Shown here one piece after another: positions 1-7,144 of a stretch of 38,176 nt of DNA. Both the position numbers and the translations under genes were made by a program. Every line of letters starts with the position of its first letter. Positions within the stretch are counted from its first letter, which is position 1. Under the pieces are notes generated by a model. It saw only the letters and a list, made by a program, of their open reading frames with translations. It was not told where the DNA came from and searched no databases. Source of the stretch: Gemmatimonadota bacterium (GTDB taxonomy: Bacteria > Gemmatimonadota > Gemmatimonadetes > Longimicrobiales > Gaopeijiaceae); contig JAJDNI010000051.1 of the NCBI GenBank assembly GCA_022340755.1, forward strand, positions 1 through 38,176. Direction: 5' to 3'.

Positions 1-354
<354 letters not shown>

Positions 355-433
355 CTACACCCGAAGCCTCGCCTGGATCATCCTGCCGGCGTGAGACTCC
401 CCGCGTGAAACTCATGAGAAAGTGGTGGCGTCG

Positions 434-439
434 TACCTT
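434..439 (+). promoter_or_regulatory. possible -10 element (TACCTT) for the ADOP permease
   Basis: TACCTT lies 40 bases before ATG 479. It resembles TATCTT or TAGCTT hexamers at similar positions upstream of ilvE, the E1 dehydrogenase and the flavin oxidoreductase in this window. No convincing -35 was found at 16-18 bases. Confidence 0.25.
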
Positions 440-478
440 ACAGGCAGGGTAGAGGTGGAGACACGGGGGGGATGAGGT

Positions 479-2887
479 ATGGGTGGATTCATGCGTGCAT
501 TTCGTATGTCGTTGCGCTCCCTGGCGCGGAGCCCGGGCTTCACGATCCCGGCGCTGCTCATCCTGGCCATCGGGATGACCGCAGCCACGGCGATCTTCAC
601 GGTGGTGGACTCCATCGTCCTCCGGCCCCTCCGCCTTCCTGACTCGAATCGCCTCGTCATGATCTGCGAGGAGCATCCTCGCCTGCAGGGCTACTGCATC
701 GGCTCGCCGGGAAACGTGGAGGACTTCCGGCGGCAGACACACACGCTGTCGGACGTGGGCATCGGGCGCACCTGGCCCTATTCCCTCGACGACGATGTCG
801 GTAGCCGCGGCATTGCCGGCGGTCTCGCCAGCGCCGGCTTCCTCCGTGCCTTGGGTGCGCGGCCGGTGTTGGGCAGGCTCTACACCGAGGACGAGCATGG
901 CCCCGACCGCGACAAGGTGGTGCTGCTCAGTCACGCGTTCTGGACCACGCGCTACGGCGCCGATCCCGACATCCTGGGCAGGACCATCCACCTGGACGGT
1001 GAGCCCTACGAGATCATCGGCGTGCTTCAAGAGGGGTTCGAGGCTCCTTTCGACCTGGCGGGAGTGCCGCTGTGGAAGCCCCCGCACTTCGACCCTCTGG
1101 ATCCCGAGATCCGTTCCTGGCGTGGCTTCAGGGTCATCGGGCACCTGGCGTCGGATGCCACCCTGACGTCCGCAGGTGAGGAGCTCCGAGGCATCTACGC
1201 CCGCATCGCACAGACGCACGAGGAGGTCAACGACGAATGGCATCTGCGGGTGACATCCCTCCTCGACGTCGTGGTGGGCAACACGCGTCCGGTCCTCCTC
1301 GCCTTCCTCGGCGCCGCCGCGCTGCTGCTGCTCATCGTGTGCGCCAACGTGGCCAACCTCCTCCTCGCGCGGGGTCTGGGCCGACGACGTGAGCTCGCGG
1401 TGCGGGCGGCGCTGGGCGCCGAGCGGGGTAGGTTGGTCCGGGGCATCCTGGGGGAGAGCCTTGTGCTGACCGTCCTAGCTACCCTTCTGGCGGTCGGCCT
1501 CGCCGAGGTCGCGACCAGGCTGTTCCTCCGCTTCGCGCCGCCCATGCCTCGTCTGGACGAGGTGACCATGGATGGCCGTGTCCTGGCCTTCGCCGCACTG
1601 CTGTCCGTGGTGGCTACGACGTTCTTCGCCGTGCTTCCCGCGCTACGGGTCACGGCGTGGGACCTCGCTCAGACCATCAAGGTCGGTGCCGCGGAGGCCG
1701 AGGCGCGTGCCTCGGCGCGGCTACGGGGGGCTCTGGTGGTGGCGGAGCTTGCGCTCTCCATGGTTCTCCTGACGAGCGCCGGGGTCCTCACCCGGAGCTT
1801 CGACCGCTACGTGTCCTGGGATCCGGGGTTCGATCGCTCGGGGCTGCTCGCGGTGAGCGCTTTCGCGAACACGGGGAAGTATCAGAGCAGGGAGCAGCTC
1901 TTCTCCATGTGGCGTCAAGCCGAGGCCCGGGTCGCAGCCGTCCCGGGCGTCACCTCCGTGGCCACCGCATCCGCGGGACCGCTCTTCGGAGGAGGCGACG
2001 GCGCCACACCGTACGTGGTGGAGGGCACCGACGAGACCGCTGCGCTTCCCTCCGTGTGGTGGTTCGACGTGGGACCCGGTTTCTTCCACACGCTCGGAGT
2101 GCCCGTGCTGGAGGGGCGTGAGATCACGGAAGCGGACGGCCTGGGCGTGGAGCCCGTGGCCGTGGTGAACCAGACCATGGCCCGGAACGCGTGGCCGGGC
2201 CACAGCGCCGTGGGCAAGACGGTGCGCCTGCCGGACCTGCGCGGGCTCACGTTCCGGATCGTGGGGGTAGTGGGGAACGTGCGACCCCTCACGCCGGGTG
2301 AGGCACCCCACCCGGAGGTCTATTGGTCGAATCGTCAGAACGGTCGACCTGCGACGTTCTTCCTGGTGCGCGCGGGAGGCGACCCGGCGGCTCTCGCCAA
2401 GCCGGTGCAGGACGCGCTGCTGGCGGTGGATCCGGACCTCTCCCTGGGCACCCCGCGGCCGCTGGCTTCGACGGAGGCTCGCATGCTGGTGCTGCCACGC
2501 TTCCAGATGCTGGTGATCCTGGTCTTCGCGTTGGCGGCCCTGGCGCTCGCCGCCGTTGGCGTGTACGCCGTGGTGTCCTATGCCGTGGCGCGCAGGGTAC
2601 GGGAGATGGGGATCCGTATGGCCATTGGGGCAGGGGCGTCCGACGTCGTCGCGCTCATGTTCCGGTCGAGCATGCTGCTCGCCGTCATCGGTGTGGCGGT
2701 CGGCCTCGTCGCGACCCTGGGGACGGCGCGCATCGTGGACAGTGTGGCGCACGGGGTGAGCCCGACGGATCCTCTCAGCCTCGCAGGGGCGGCGCTCCTA
2801 CTGTTGGGGGCGGCGGCCCTGGCGGCCTATGTGCCCGCCCGCAGGGCGACACGCGCGGATCCTCTGCGCGCGCTCCGCTCCGAGTAG
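479..2887 (+). CDS. ADOP-family permease (MacB/FtsX-like, duplicated)
   Basis: 802-residue inner-membrane permease. The N-terminal helix (about residues 21-45) follows the short lead MRAFRMSLRSLARSPGF, then comes a MacB-like periplasmic domain. Next is an FtsX-type helix block (about 270-385) with the motif CANVANLLLARGLGRRRELA, then a second helix/periplasmic/FtsX cycle ending in RRVREMGIRMAIGA and YVPARRATRADPLRALR. This duplicated layout without an ATPase in the same reading frame is the ADOP (acidobacterial duplicated orphan permease) architecture. No ABC ATPase lies nearby, consistent with an orphan. Substrate unknown; family members are usually annotated as macrolide-export-like or lipoprotein-release-like, but that is only homology. 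ATG 479 sits about 8 bases after a G-rich run; ATG 491 is an equally possible start. Confidence 0.9.
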   Translation: MGGFMRAFRMSLRSLARSPGFTIPALLILAIGMTAATAIFTVVDSIVLRPLRLPDSNRLVMICEEHPRLQGYCIGSPGNVEDFRRQTHTLSDVGIGRTWPYSLDDDVGSRGIAGGLASAGFLRALGARPVLGRLYTEDEHGPDRDKVVLLSHAFWTTRYGADPDILGRTIHLDGEPYEIIGVLQEGFEAPFDLAGVPLWKPPHFDPLDPEIRSWRGFRVIGHLASDATLTSAGEELRGIYARIAQTHEEVNDEWHLRVTSLLDVVVGNTRPVLLAFLGAAALLLLIVCANVANLLLARGLGRRRELAVRAALGAERGRLVRGILGESLVLTVLATLLAVGLAEVATRLFLRFAPPMPRLDEVTMDGRVLAFAALLSVVATTFFAVLPALRVTAWDLAQTIKVGAAEAEARASARLRGALVVAELALSMVLLTSAGVLTRSFDRYVSWDPGFDRSGLLAVSAFANTGKYQSREQLFSMWRQAEARVAAVPGVTSVATASAGPLFGGGDGATPYVVEGTDETAALPSVWWFDVGPGFFHTLGVPVLEGREITEADGLGVEPVAVVNQTMARNAWPGHSAVGKTVRLPDLRGLTFRIVGVVGNVRPLTPGEAPHPEVYWSNRQNGRPATFFLVRAGGDPAALAKPVQDALLAVDPDLSLGTPRPLASTEARMLVLPRFQMLVILVFALAALALAAVGVYAVVSYAVARRVREMGIRMAIGAGASDVVALMFRSSMLLAVIGVAVGLVATLGTARIVDSVAHGVSPTDPLSLAGAALLLLGAAALAAYVPARRATRADPLRALRSE

Positions 2888-2964
2888 CCTATCGACCGAT
2901 CACGCCTGGTCGAATTCCCTCGCGGTCGTGGAGCGGACGCGGAGCCGCTCGCGCCGCGAGGGAC

Positions 2965-3330
2965 TCAGGCGTGGTCCTTCTTGCGCTCGTCCTTGAGGAG
3001 ACTCCCCAGCAGCCAGCTCACCACGGAGATGACCAGGCTGCCCCAGATCGCGGCCCACAGCCCGGACACCGCGAGGTGCGAGCTGAGCGCAGCGGTGACC
3101 AACAGCATCAGCCCGTTCACGACGAAGGTGAACAGCCCCAGCGTGACCAGAATGAACGGGAGCGAGAAGAAGAAGACGATGGGTTTCAGCAGTGCGTTCA
3201 CCAGCCCGAAGATCAGAGCCACCACGAGGATGTCCCAGAGCGATCCCGTGAGGCTGATGCCGGACACGAAGTGAGCGGCCGCCGAGAGGGCTGCCGCATT
3301 CAGAATCAGGCGGATTGCGAAGTTCTTCAT
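2965..3330 (-). CDS. phage holin family / YvlD-like four-helix membrane protein
   Basis: 121-residue, very hydrophobic protein starting MKNFAIRLILNAAALSAAAH, with four predicted transmembrane segments (about residues 5-25, 30-50, 58-80 and 88-112) and a charged tail, LLKDERKKDHA. The signature LVNALLKPIV followed by LPFILVTLGLFTFVVNGLML is typical of the PF04020 'phage holin family' (YvlD-like) membrane proteins, which despite the name are ordinary chromosomal proteins of unknown function. The start is well supported: AGGAGG lies 8 bases before ATG 3330. It is convergent with the ADOP permease and divergent from the regulatory block at 3384-3816. Confidence 0.85.
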   Translation of the reverse strand: MKNFAIRLILNAAALSAAAHFVSGISLTGSLWDILVVALIFGLVNALLKPIVFFFSLPFILVTLGLFTFVVNGLMLLVTAALSSHLAVSGLWAAIWGSLVISVVSWLLGSLLKDERKKDHA

Positions 3331-3413
3331 GCTGTGGGCCTCCTGCCTCCATGCCGGGGTGACACGAGCCCCTACGGGTGTCGCCGGACCTGGGGTTCGC
3401 TGGCCGGTCAGTG

Positions 3414-3450
3414 TGTCCGGTTCATCTGGCCGATCCGGACAGAATGTCCG
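3414..3450. promoter_or_regulatory. candidate enhancer (UAS) for a sigma-54 activator
   Basis: A perfect dyad CGGACA-gaa-TGTCCG occupies 3436-3450. A further half-site, TGTCCGG at 3414-3420, forms an inverted repeat with CCGGACA at 3435-3441, and another CCGGAC lies at 3384-3389. The main dyad is centred about 88 bases upstream of the -24 element of the sigma-54 promoter at 3530, within the range usual for NtrC-family enhancer sites. The obvious candidate binder is the response regulator encoded at 3817, but this is inference. Confidence 0.55.
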
Positions 3451-3529
3451 CTGCGCGAGCGGCGTCCTCCAGTAGCACCGTATCCCGTAAAGGATTTTGT
3501 GATAACGACTTGTCGGAATTCGTCTGGGC

Positions 3530-3545
3530 TGGCATCGCGCTTGCC
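3530..3545 (+). promoter_or_regulatory. sigma-54 (RpoN) promoter, -24/-12
   Basis: TGGCATCGCGCTTGCC matches the sigma-54 consensus TGGCAC-N5-TTGC closely, with the invariant GG (3531-3532) and GC (3543-3544) separated by exactly 10 bases. The predicted start of transcription is near 3556. It points away from the holin-like gene, towards a structured stretch, an intrinsic terminator and the NtrC-type regulator. Confidence 0.65.
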
Positions 3546-3555
3546 ATTGTCTATG

Positions 3556-3760
3556 TACGACAACGAAAACGGAGCGGCGGGCTGCGGGTCCCGTTCCCCT
3601 CCTGCTCCCGAGGGGAAAGGCTCGAGCAGAGCGAAAGCAGCGACTCCCCCCCAGGGTCGGGCCCCGCAGTCCCCACAACTCCATGAGGGGCCCACATCCC
3701 TCAGGCTCACCAGAGGGCCCCTCGGCCCCGCGGGCACGCCCGCGGGGCCATCGCTTTTTC
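3556..3760 (+). ncRNA. candidate sigma-54-dependent structured small RNA, about 205 nt
   Basis: Between the sigma-54 promoter and an intrinsic terminator there is no credible protein, but the predicted transcript is rich in complementary segments. P1 is CTGCGGG (3582-3588) with CCCGCAG (3663-3669). P2 is TTCCCCTC (3594-3601) with GAGGGGAA (3610-3617). The P2 loop CTGCTC (3602-3607) can pair with GAGCAG (3624-3629), giving an H-type pseudoknot. P3 is GAGGGGCCC (3685-3693) with GGGCCCCTC (3715-3723), directly followed by the terminator hairpin and T5. The 5' end is A-rich (near 3561-3570). It could instead be a long attenuated leader of the regulator gene. I recognise no known RNA family; it is not tRNA-, tmRNA- or SRP-like. 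High GC makes some pairings fortuitous. Confidence 0.5.
3724..3759 (+). terminator. intrinsic terminator before the NtrC-type gene
   Basis: GGCCCCGCGGGC (3724-3735) and GCCCGCGGGGCC (3738-3749) are perfectly complementary (about 11 pairs with a CACG loop), followed by a T5 run at 3755-3759. It lies 57 bases upstream of ATG 3817, so it cannot terminate the regulator; it should end a plus-strand transcript started upstream. Confidence 0.75.
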
Positions 3761-3816
3761 GCAGAGGTCGTGGCGCCCGACTTGCGGGGACGCCGCGAGG
3801 CCGCAAGGCTTCCCGG

Positions 3817-5214
3817 ATGAGCCCGTCTTCCGAGCCGATCATTTCCGTCCTGGTGGCCGACGACGAAGAGGACCAGCGTGTCCTCATCGAGACCATCCTG
3901 CGCGGCGCGGAGGGTGTGCGCCACGCGGTCACGTGCGTGCCTGACGGACGATCGGCCCTGTCGGAGCTCCGCGAGCGGGTGTTCGATGTGGCGCTCCTCG
4001 ACCTGAGCATGCCGGGTCTCGACGGCCTGGAGGTCCTGGAGGCCGTGGCCGGTGATCCCGTCCGTCCCCAGGTGGTCTTCGTCTCGGGGCACGGAACGGT
4101 GGCTACCGCGACCCGGGCGATGAAGCTCGGAGCCTACGACTGGGTGGAGAAGCCGGTGGATCGAGACCGGCTCCTCGCGTTGGTGTGGAAGGCCGCGGAG
4201 GCGCGCCGGCAACAGGCGAGGAGCGCACGTCTCGAGGTGATGGTCAGCCGGGACGTGGGAGGCGCGAACATCGTCACCGACGACCCACGCATGCATGACG
4301 TCCTGAGCCTCTTGGAGCGCATCGCCCCGTCCGACGTCTCGGTGCTTGTCACCGGCGAGTCGGGGACGGGGAAGGAGCTCGTGGCGCGTATGCTTCACCG
4401 ACTGTCCGGGCGCCGCGATGAGGCGCTCGTGGCCCTGAACTGCGCGGCGGTATCGGAGGCCCTGGCGGAGTCCGAGCTGTTCGGCCACGAGAAGGGGGCC
4501 TTCACGGGTGCGGCCACGCGCAAGATCGGGCTCATCGAGGTCGCGGACGGGGGAACGCTCTTCCTCGACGAGATCGGGGACCTCGACGCGAGCCTGCAGG
4601 CCAAGCTCCTTCGAGCCCTGGAGACAAAGGCGTTTCGGCGAGTCGGCGGCGTGAAGGAGATCCCCACGGACTTCCGGCTGGTGTCGGCCACCAACCGACC
4701 CCTCGAGAAGCTCGTGGAAGGCGGCTCGTTTCGGGAAGACCTGTACTACCGCATCAACGCCATCGTCCTGGAATTGCCTCCGCTCCGGGAGCGGCCGGGA
4801 GACATTCCGCTCCTCGCTCGGCACTTTCTGGACGAGGTGCGGCCGGCGCAGGTGGGGACCTGGACCATCCAGGCCGACGCCCTCGAGGTCCTGGTGGCGT
4901 ATCCGTGGCCGGGCAACGTCCGCGAGCTGCGCAACGTCGTGGAGCGGGCAGCGCTGCTGGCGTCGAATCGGACGGTCCGGGCCGCGGACCTCGGGACCGC
5001 ACTCGTGCGCGAGGCTCCACCGGTGTCCGCCACGCCGTCCGGGACCACGGACGCGTTACCGGCGTTGGAGTTGGGCATCCTCGAGCGGATGGCCATCGAG
5101 GAGGCCCTCGACCGGACAGGGTGGCACCAGGGGAGGGCGGCAAAGCTCCTCGGGATCTCCGACCGCACGCTCCATCGGAAGATCCGCGGCTTCGGGCTGC
5201 GCCGGCCGAACTAG
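3817..5214 (+). CDS. NtrC-family sigma-54-dependent response regulator
   Basis: 465 residues. The receiver domain is residues 8-122, with acidic pair D15/D16, phosphoacceptor D62 in LLDLSMPGLDG, S90 and K112. The AAA+ domain is about 155-395: Walker A GESGTGKE (180-187), the sigma-54-contacting GAFTGA loop (227-232), Walker B GTLFLDEIGD (246-255) and the PWPGNVREL box (363-371). A Fis-type helix-turn-helix lies at about 436-460 (GRAAKLLGISDRTLHRKIRG). All residues needed for phosphorylation, ATP hydrolysis and sigma-54 contact appear present. The frame stays open far upstream, but the receiver fold begins right after ATG 3817 and the upstream stretch is non-coding in character. No histidine kinase is adjacent, so it is an orphan in this window. 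It may act on the promoter just upstream at 3530. Confidence 0.93.
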   Translation: MSPSSEPIISVLVADDEEDQRVLIETILRGAEGVRHAVTCVPDGRSALSELRERVFDVALLDLSMPGLDGLEVLEAVAGDPVRPQVVFVSGHGTVATATRAMKLGAYDWVEKPVDRDRLLALVWKAAEARRQQARSARLEVMVSRDVGGANIVTDDPRMHDVLSLLERIAPSDVSVLVTGESGTGKELVARMLHRLSGRRDEALVALNCAAVSEALAESELFGHEKGAFTGAATRKIGLIEVADGGTLFLDEIGDLDASLQAKLLRALETKAFRRVGGVKEIPTDFRLVSATNRPLEKLVEGGSFREDLYYRINAIVLELPPLRERPGDIPLLARHFLDEVRPAQVGTWTIQADALEVLVAYPWPGNVRELRNVVERAALLASNRTVRAADLGTALVREAPPVSATPSGTTDALPALELGILERMAIEEALDRTGWHQGRAAKLLGISDRTLHRKIRGFGLRRPN

Positions 5215-5310
5215 GGAGGCCGTGCCGCACGCCGGGGCGACCGCCGGGCACTGGCGGGAGAGGTCGAAGGAGTACCGACACCCCGGGTCCCGGAACGAGG
5301 CCTGGGGCCT

Positions 5311-5316
5311 TATCTT
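5311..5316 (+). promoter_or_regulatory. possible -10 element (TATCTT) for ilvE
   Basis: TATCTT within GGGGCCTTATCTTGCAC, 87 bases before the ilvE ATG. The same hexamer precedes the E1 dehydrogenase on the other strand (29538-29543). No clear -35. Confidence 0.3.
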
Positions 5317-5402
5317 GCACAAGCCGCGTGGCGCTCCCGCCTCGACCCTTCAACCCGCCGCGGCCTCGACAACGACAAGGGATCATCCCCGGAGTTAGCA
5401 GC

Positions 5403-6356
5403 ATGGCCTATTCCGACATCGCGAAGGGGTGGATCTGGCGTGACGGCACATTCGTGCGCTGGGAGGACGCCACCATCCATGTCATGAGCCACGTGGTCCA
5501 CTACGGATCCTCGGTCTTTGAAGGGATTCGCTGTTACGACACACCCGAGGGACCGGAGATCTTCAGGCTCGACGACCATCTCCGCAGGCTGGTCGAGTCG
5601 GCCAAGATCTACCGCATGGAGATCCCGTACTCGGTGGCGGAGATGAGGGAGGTTTCCCACGAGCTTCTTCGTCGAAATGGCCTCCGGGAAGGCTATATCA
5701 GACCCATCGTCATCCGCGGCGCCGGCGCCGTGGGCGTGAACCCCGCAGGAAGCCCCATCGAGACCTTCTTCCTGTGCTGGCCGTGGGGCGCCTATCTGGG
5801 CGCCGAGGCGCTCGAGAAGGGTGTGGACGCCTGCGTGTCCACCTGGTTCCGCCCCTCGCCGAACACGTTCCCGTCCCTGGCGAAGGCCGGTGGGAACTAC
5901 CTGAACAGCCAGCTCGTCAAGATGGAGGCGGTGGCCAACGGATACCACGAGGGGATCGCCGTGGGACCCGAGGGTCTTCTGAGTGAAGGAAGTGGCCAGA
6001 ACGTCTTCCTCGTGAAGCGTGGCGTCCTCTACACGCCGGTGCTGGACGGCACCATGCTCGGCGGCATCACGCGGAACACGGTGCTCCATCTGGCCCGGGA
6101 GCGGGGGATCGAGACGGTGGAAGGTCCGATTCCGCGGGAGATGCTCTACACCTCCGACGAGGTGTTCTTCGCCGGTACGGCCGCCGAGGTCACCCCGGTG
6201 CGCACGGTGGACCGCATCCAGGTGGGCGAGGGGCGTCCCGGCCCCGTGACGGTGCAGCTCCAGACGGCGTACCTGGACCTGGTCAAGGGCAAGAGCGAGG
6301 ATCCCCACGGCTGGCGGGACGTGGTGGCGTGGGAGGGAGCGGCCGTCTCCGACTGA
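5403..6356 (+). CDS. ilvE: branched-chain amino acid aminotransferase
   Basis: 317-residue PLP-dependent class IV aminotransferase, a normal length for IlvE. It interconverts leucine, isoleucine and valine with their 2-oxoacids using glutamate/2-oxoglutarate. Visible motifs: HVVHYGSSVFEGIRCY (substrate pocket, about 31-45), IRPIVIRGAGAVGVNP, the Schiff-base lysine K161 in SLAKAGGNYLNS, EGIAVGPEGLLSEGSGQNVF, and the phosphate-binding FFAGTAAEVTPVR and VGEGRPGPVT near the C-terminus. The start is ATG 5403 with GGAG about 8 bases upstream. It stands alone, 188 bases after the NtrC-type gene. Its 2-oxoacid products are natural substrates for a branched-chain E1 such as that encoded at 27370-29505, though the genes are not linked. 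Confidence 0.95.
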   Translation: MAYSDIAKGWIWRDGTFVRWEDATIHVMSHVVHYGSSVFEGIRCYDTPEGPEIFRLDDHLRRLVESAKIYRMEIPYSVAEMREVSHELLRRNGLREGYIRPIVIRGAGAVGVNPAGSPIETFFLCWPWGAYLGAEALEKGVDACVSTWFRPSPNTFPSLAKAGGNYLNSQLVKMEAVANGYHEGIAVGPEGLLSEGSGQNVFLVKRGVLYTPVLDGTMLGGITRNTVLHLARERGIETVEGPIPREMLYTSDEVFFAGTAAEVTPVRTVDRIQVGEGRPGPVTVQLQTAYLDLVKGKSEDPHGWRDVVAWEGAAVSD

Positions 6357-6361
6357 TGTGC

Positions 6362-6395
6362 CCAGGGGGCCGGGTCCGCGGGGCCGGCCCCCTGG
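6362..6395. terminator. bidirectional terminator hairpin
   Basis: CCAGGGGGCCGG and CCGGCCCCCTGG form a perfect 12-pair stem with a 10-base loop between the convergent ends of ilvE (+) and the membrane protein at 6426 (-). There is no long T run. Confidence 0.6.
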
Positions 6396-6425
6396 TCGTT
6401 CACGCGACTTCCGTATCGGACTCGA

Positions 6426-7001
6426 TCAGGACGGCCACAGCCAGCCGAACGTGCCTCCGGTGAGGAGTCCGTAGACCAGGCCGTCGAACGTGTTCTTCAG
6501 CGTGGTGCTCCACGGTTGATTGTACCAGATGGAGCGCTGCCAATCCGCCAGCGCATAGGCCACGAACGCAGTGCAGCCCGCGAAACGGTGAACCTGGAGG
6601 TACTCCGCGCCCGGCCCCAGCGCGCGGCCGGCCACGTACGCGGCGAATATGCTGACGATGACGCAGTAGAAGAACCACTGCGTAAGCTGTACCCCCATGC
6701 TGGAAGGGTTGCCGTCGGGGGCTGGGGGAAAGACGGTGAGCATGCCCACCGGCCCTTTGCGCACCTTGTCCTTGAATTCTTCAGACCTCATCAGGGACAT
6801 GTCGCCGCCCGTCGACGGGAACATGTAGTCCCCAGGCGGAATCGAGAGCTTGCCGAGGGCGTCCAGGGCGGCGTCCTCGTCCGGGAGCTTTCGGAAGTCG
6901 CTCTTGTGATAGGGCAGGACCATGTGGATGACCGCGCTCACGACGAACACGATCACCGAGGCGATCAGGATCGGTAGCCAGAGAGACAGGATGTCGATCA
7001 T
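6426..7001 (-). CDS. conserved membrane protein of unknown function
   Basis: 191 residues: an N-terminal helix (about 7-27: LPILIASVIVFVVSAVIHMV), a soluble stretch containing YHKSDFRKLPDEDAALDAL and IPPGDYMFPSTGG, then two or three helices (about 105-130, 140-158 and 168-188) and an aromatic end, GGTFGWLWPS. The motif WYNQPWSTTLKNTFDGLVYG is striking and probably conserved, but I cannot name a family or function. ATG 7001 is chosen because GGAG lies about 9 bases before it; an in-frame GTG at 7010 would add three residues. It is convergent with ilvE and downstream of the serine hydrolase on the same strand, with a 143-base gap. Confidence 0.75.
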   Translation of the reverse strand: MIDILSLWLPILIASVIVFVVSAVIHMVLPYHKSDFRKLPDEDAALDALGKLSIPPGDYMFPSTGGDMSLMRSEEFKDKVRKGPVGMLTVFPPAPDGNPSSMGVQLTQWFFYCVIVSIFAAYVAGRALGPGAEYLQVHRFAGCTAFVAYALADWQRSIWYNQPWSTTLKNTFDGLVYGLLTGGTFGWLWPS

Positions 7002-7144
7002 GGCATGCACTCCGGTGGAGGGGGAACCGCCCGGGGGAACGCCCTCACAGTAGGCGCGCCACCTCGACCTCTGCCAGAGTCACGTGTCCGTGGGCGCGCG
7101 GCGCCGGCGCCGTCCCCCGCGCCACGAGCGTGCGGCGGTGCGTG

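Noticed and set aside
2323-3816. Extension of the NtrC-type reading frame upstream of 3817
   Set aside because: The frame is open but runs antisense through the holin-like gene and across an intrinsic terminator. The receiver domain begins immediately after ATG 3817.
7101-7120. GC palindrome around GGCGCCGGCGCC between the hydrolase and membrane protein genes
   Set aside because: Short self-complementary GC tracts are common at this base composition; no T run and no functional context.
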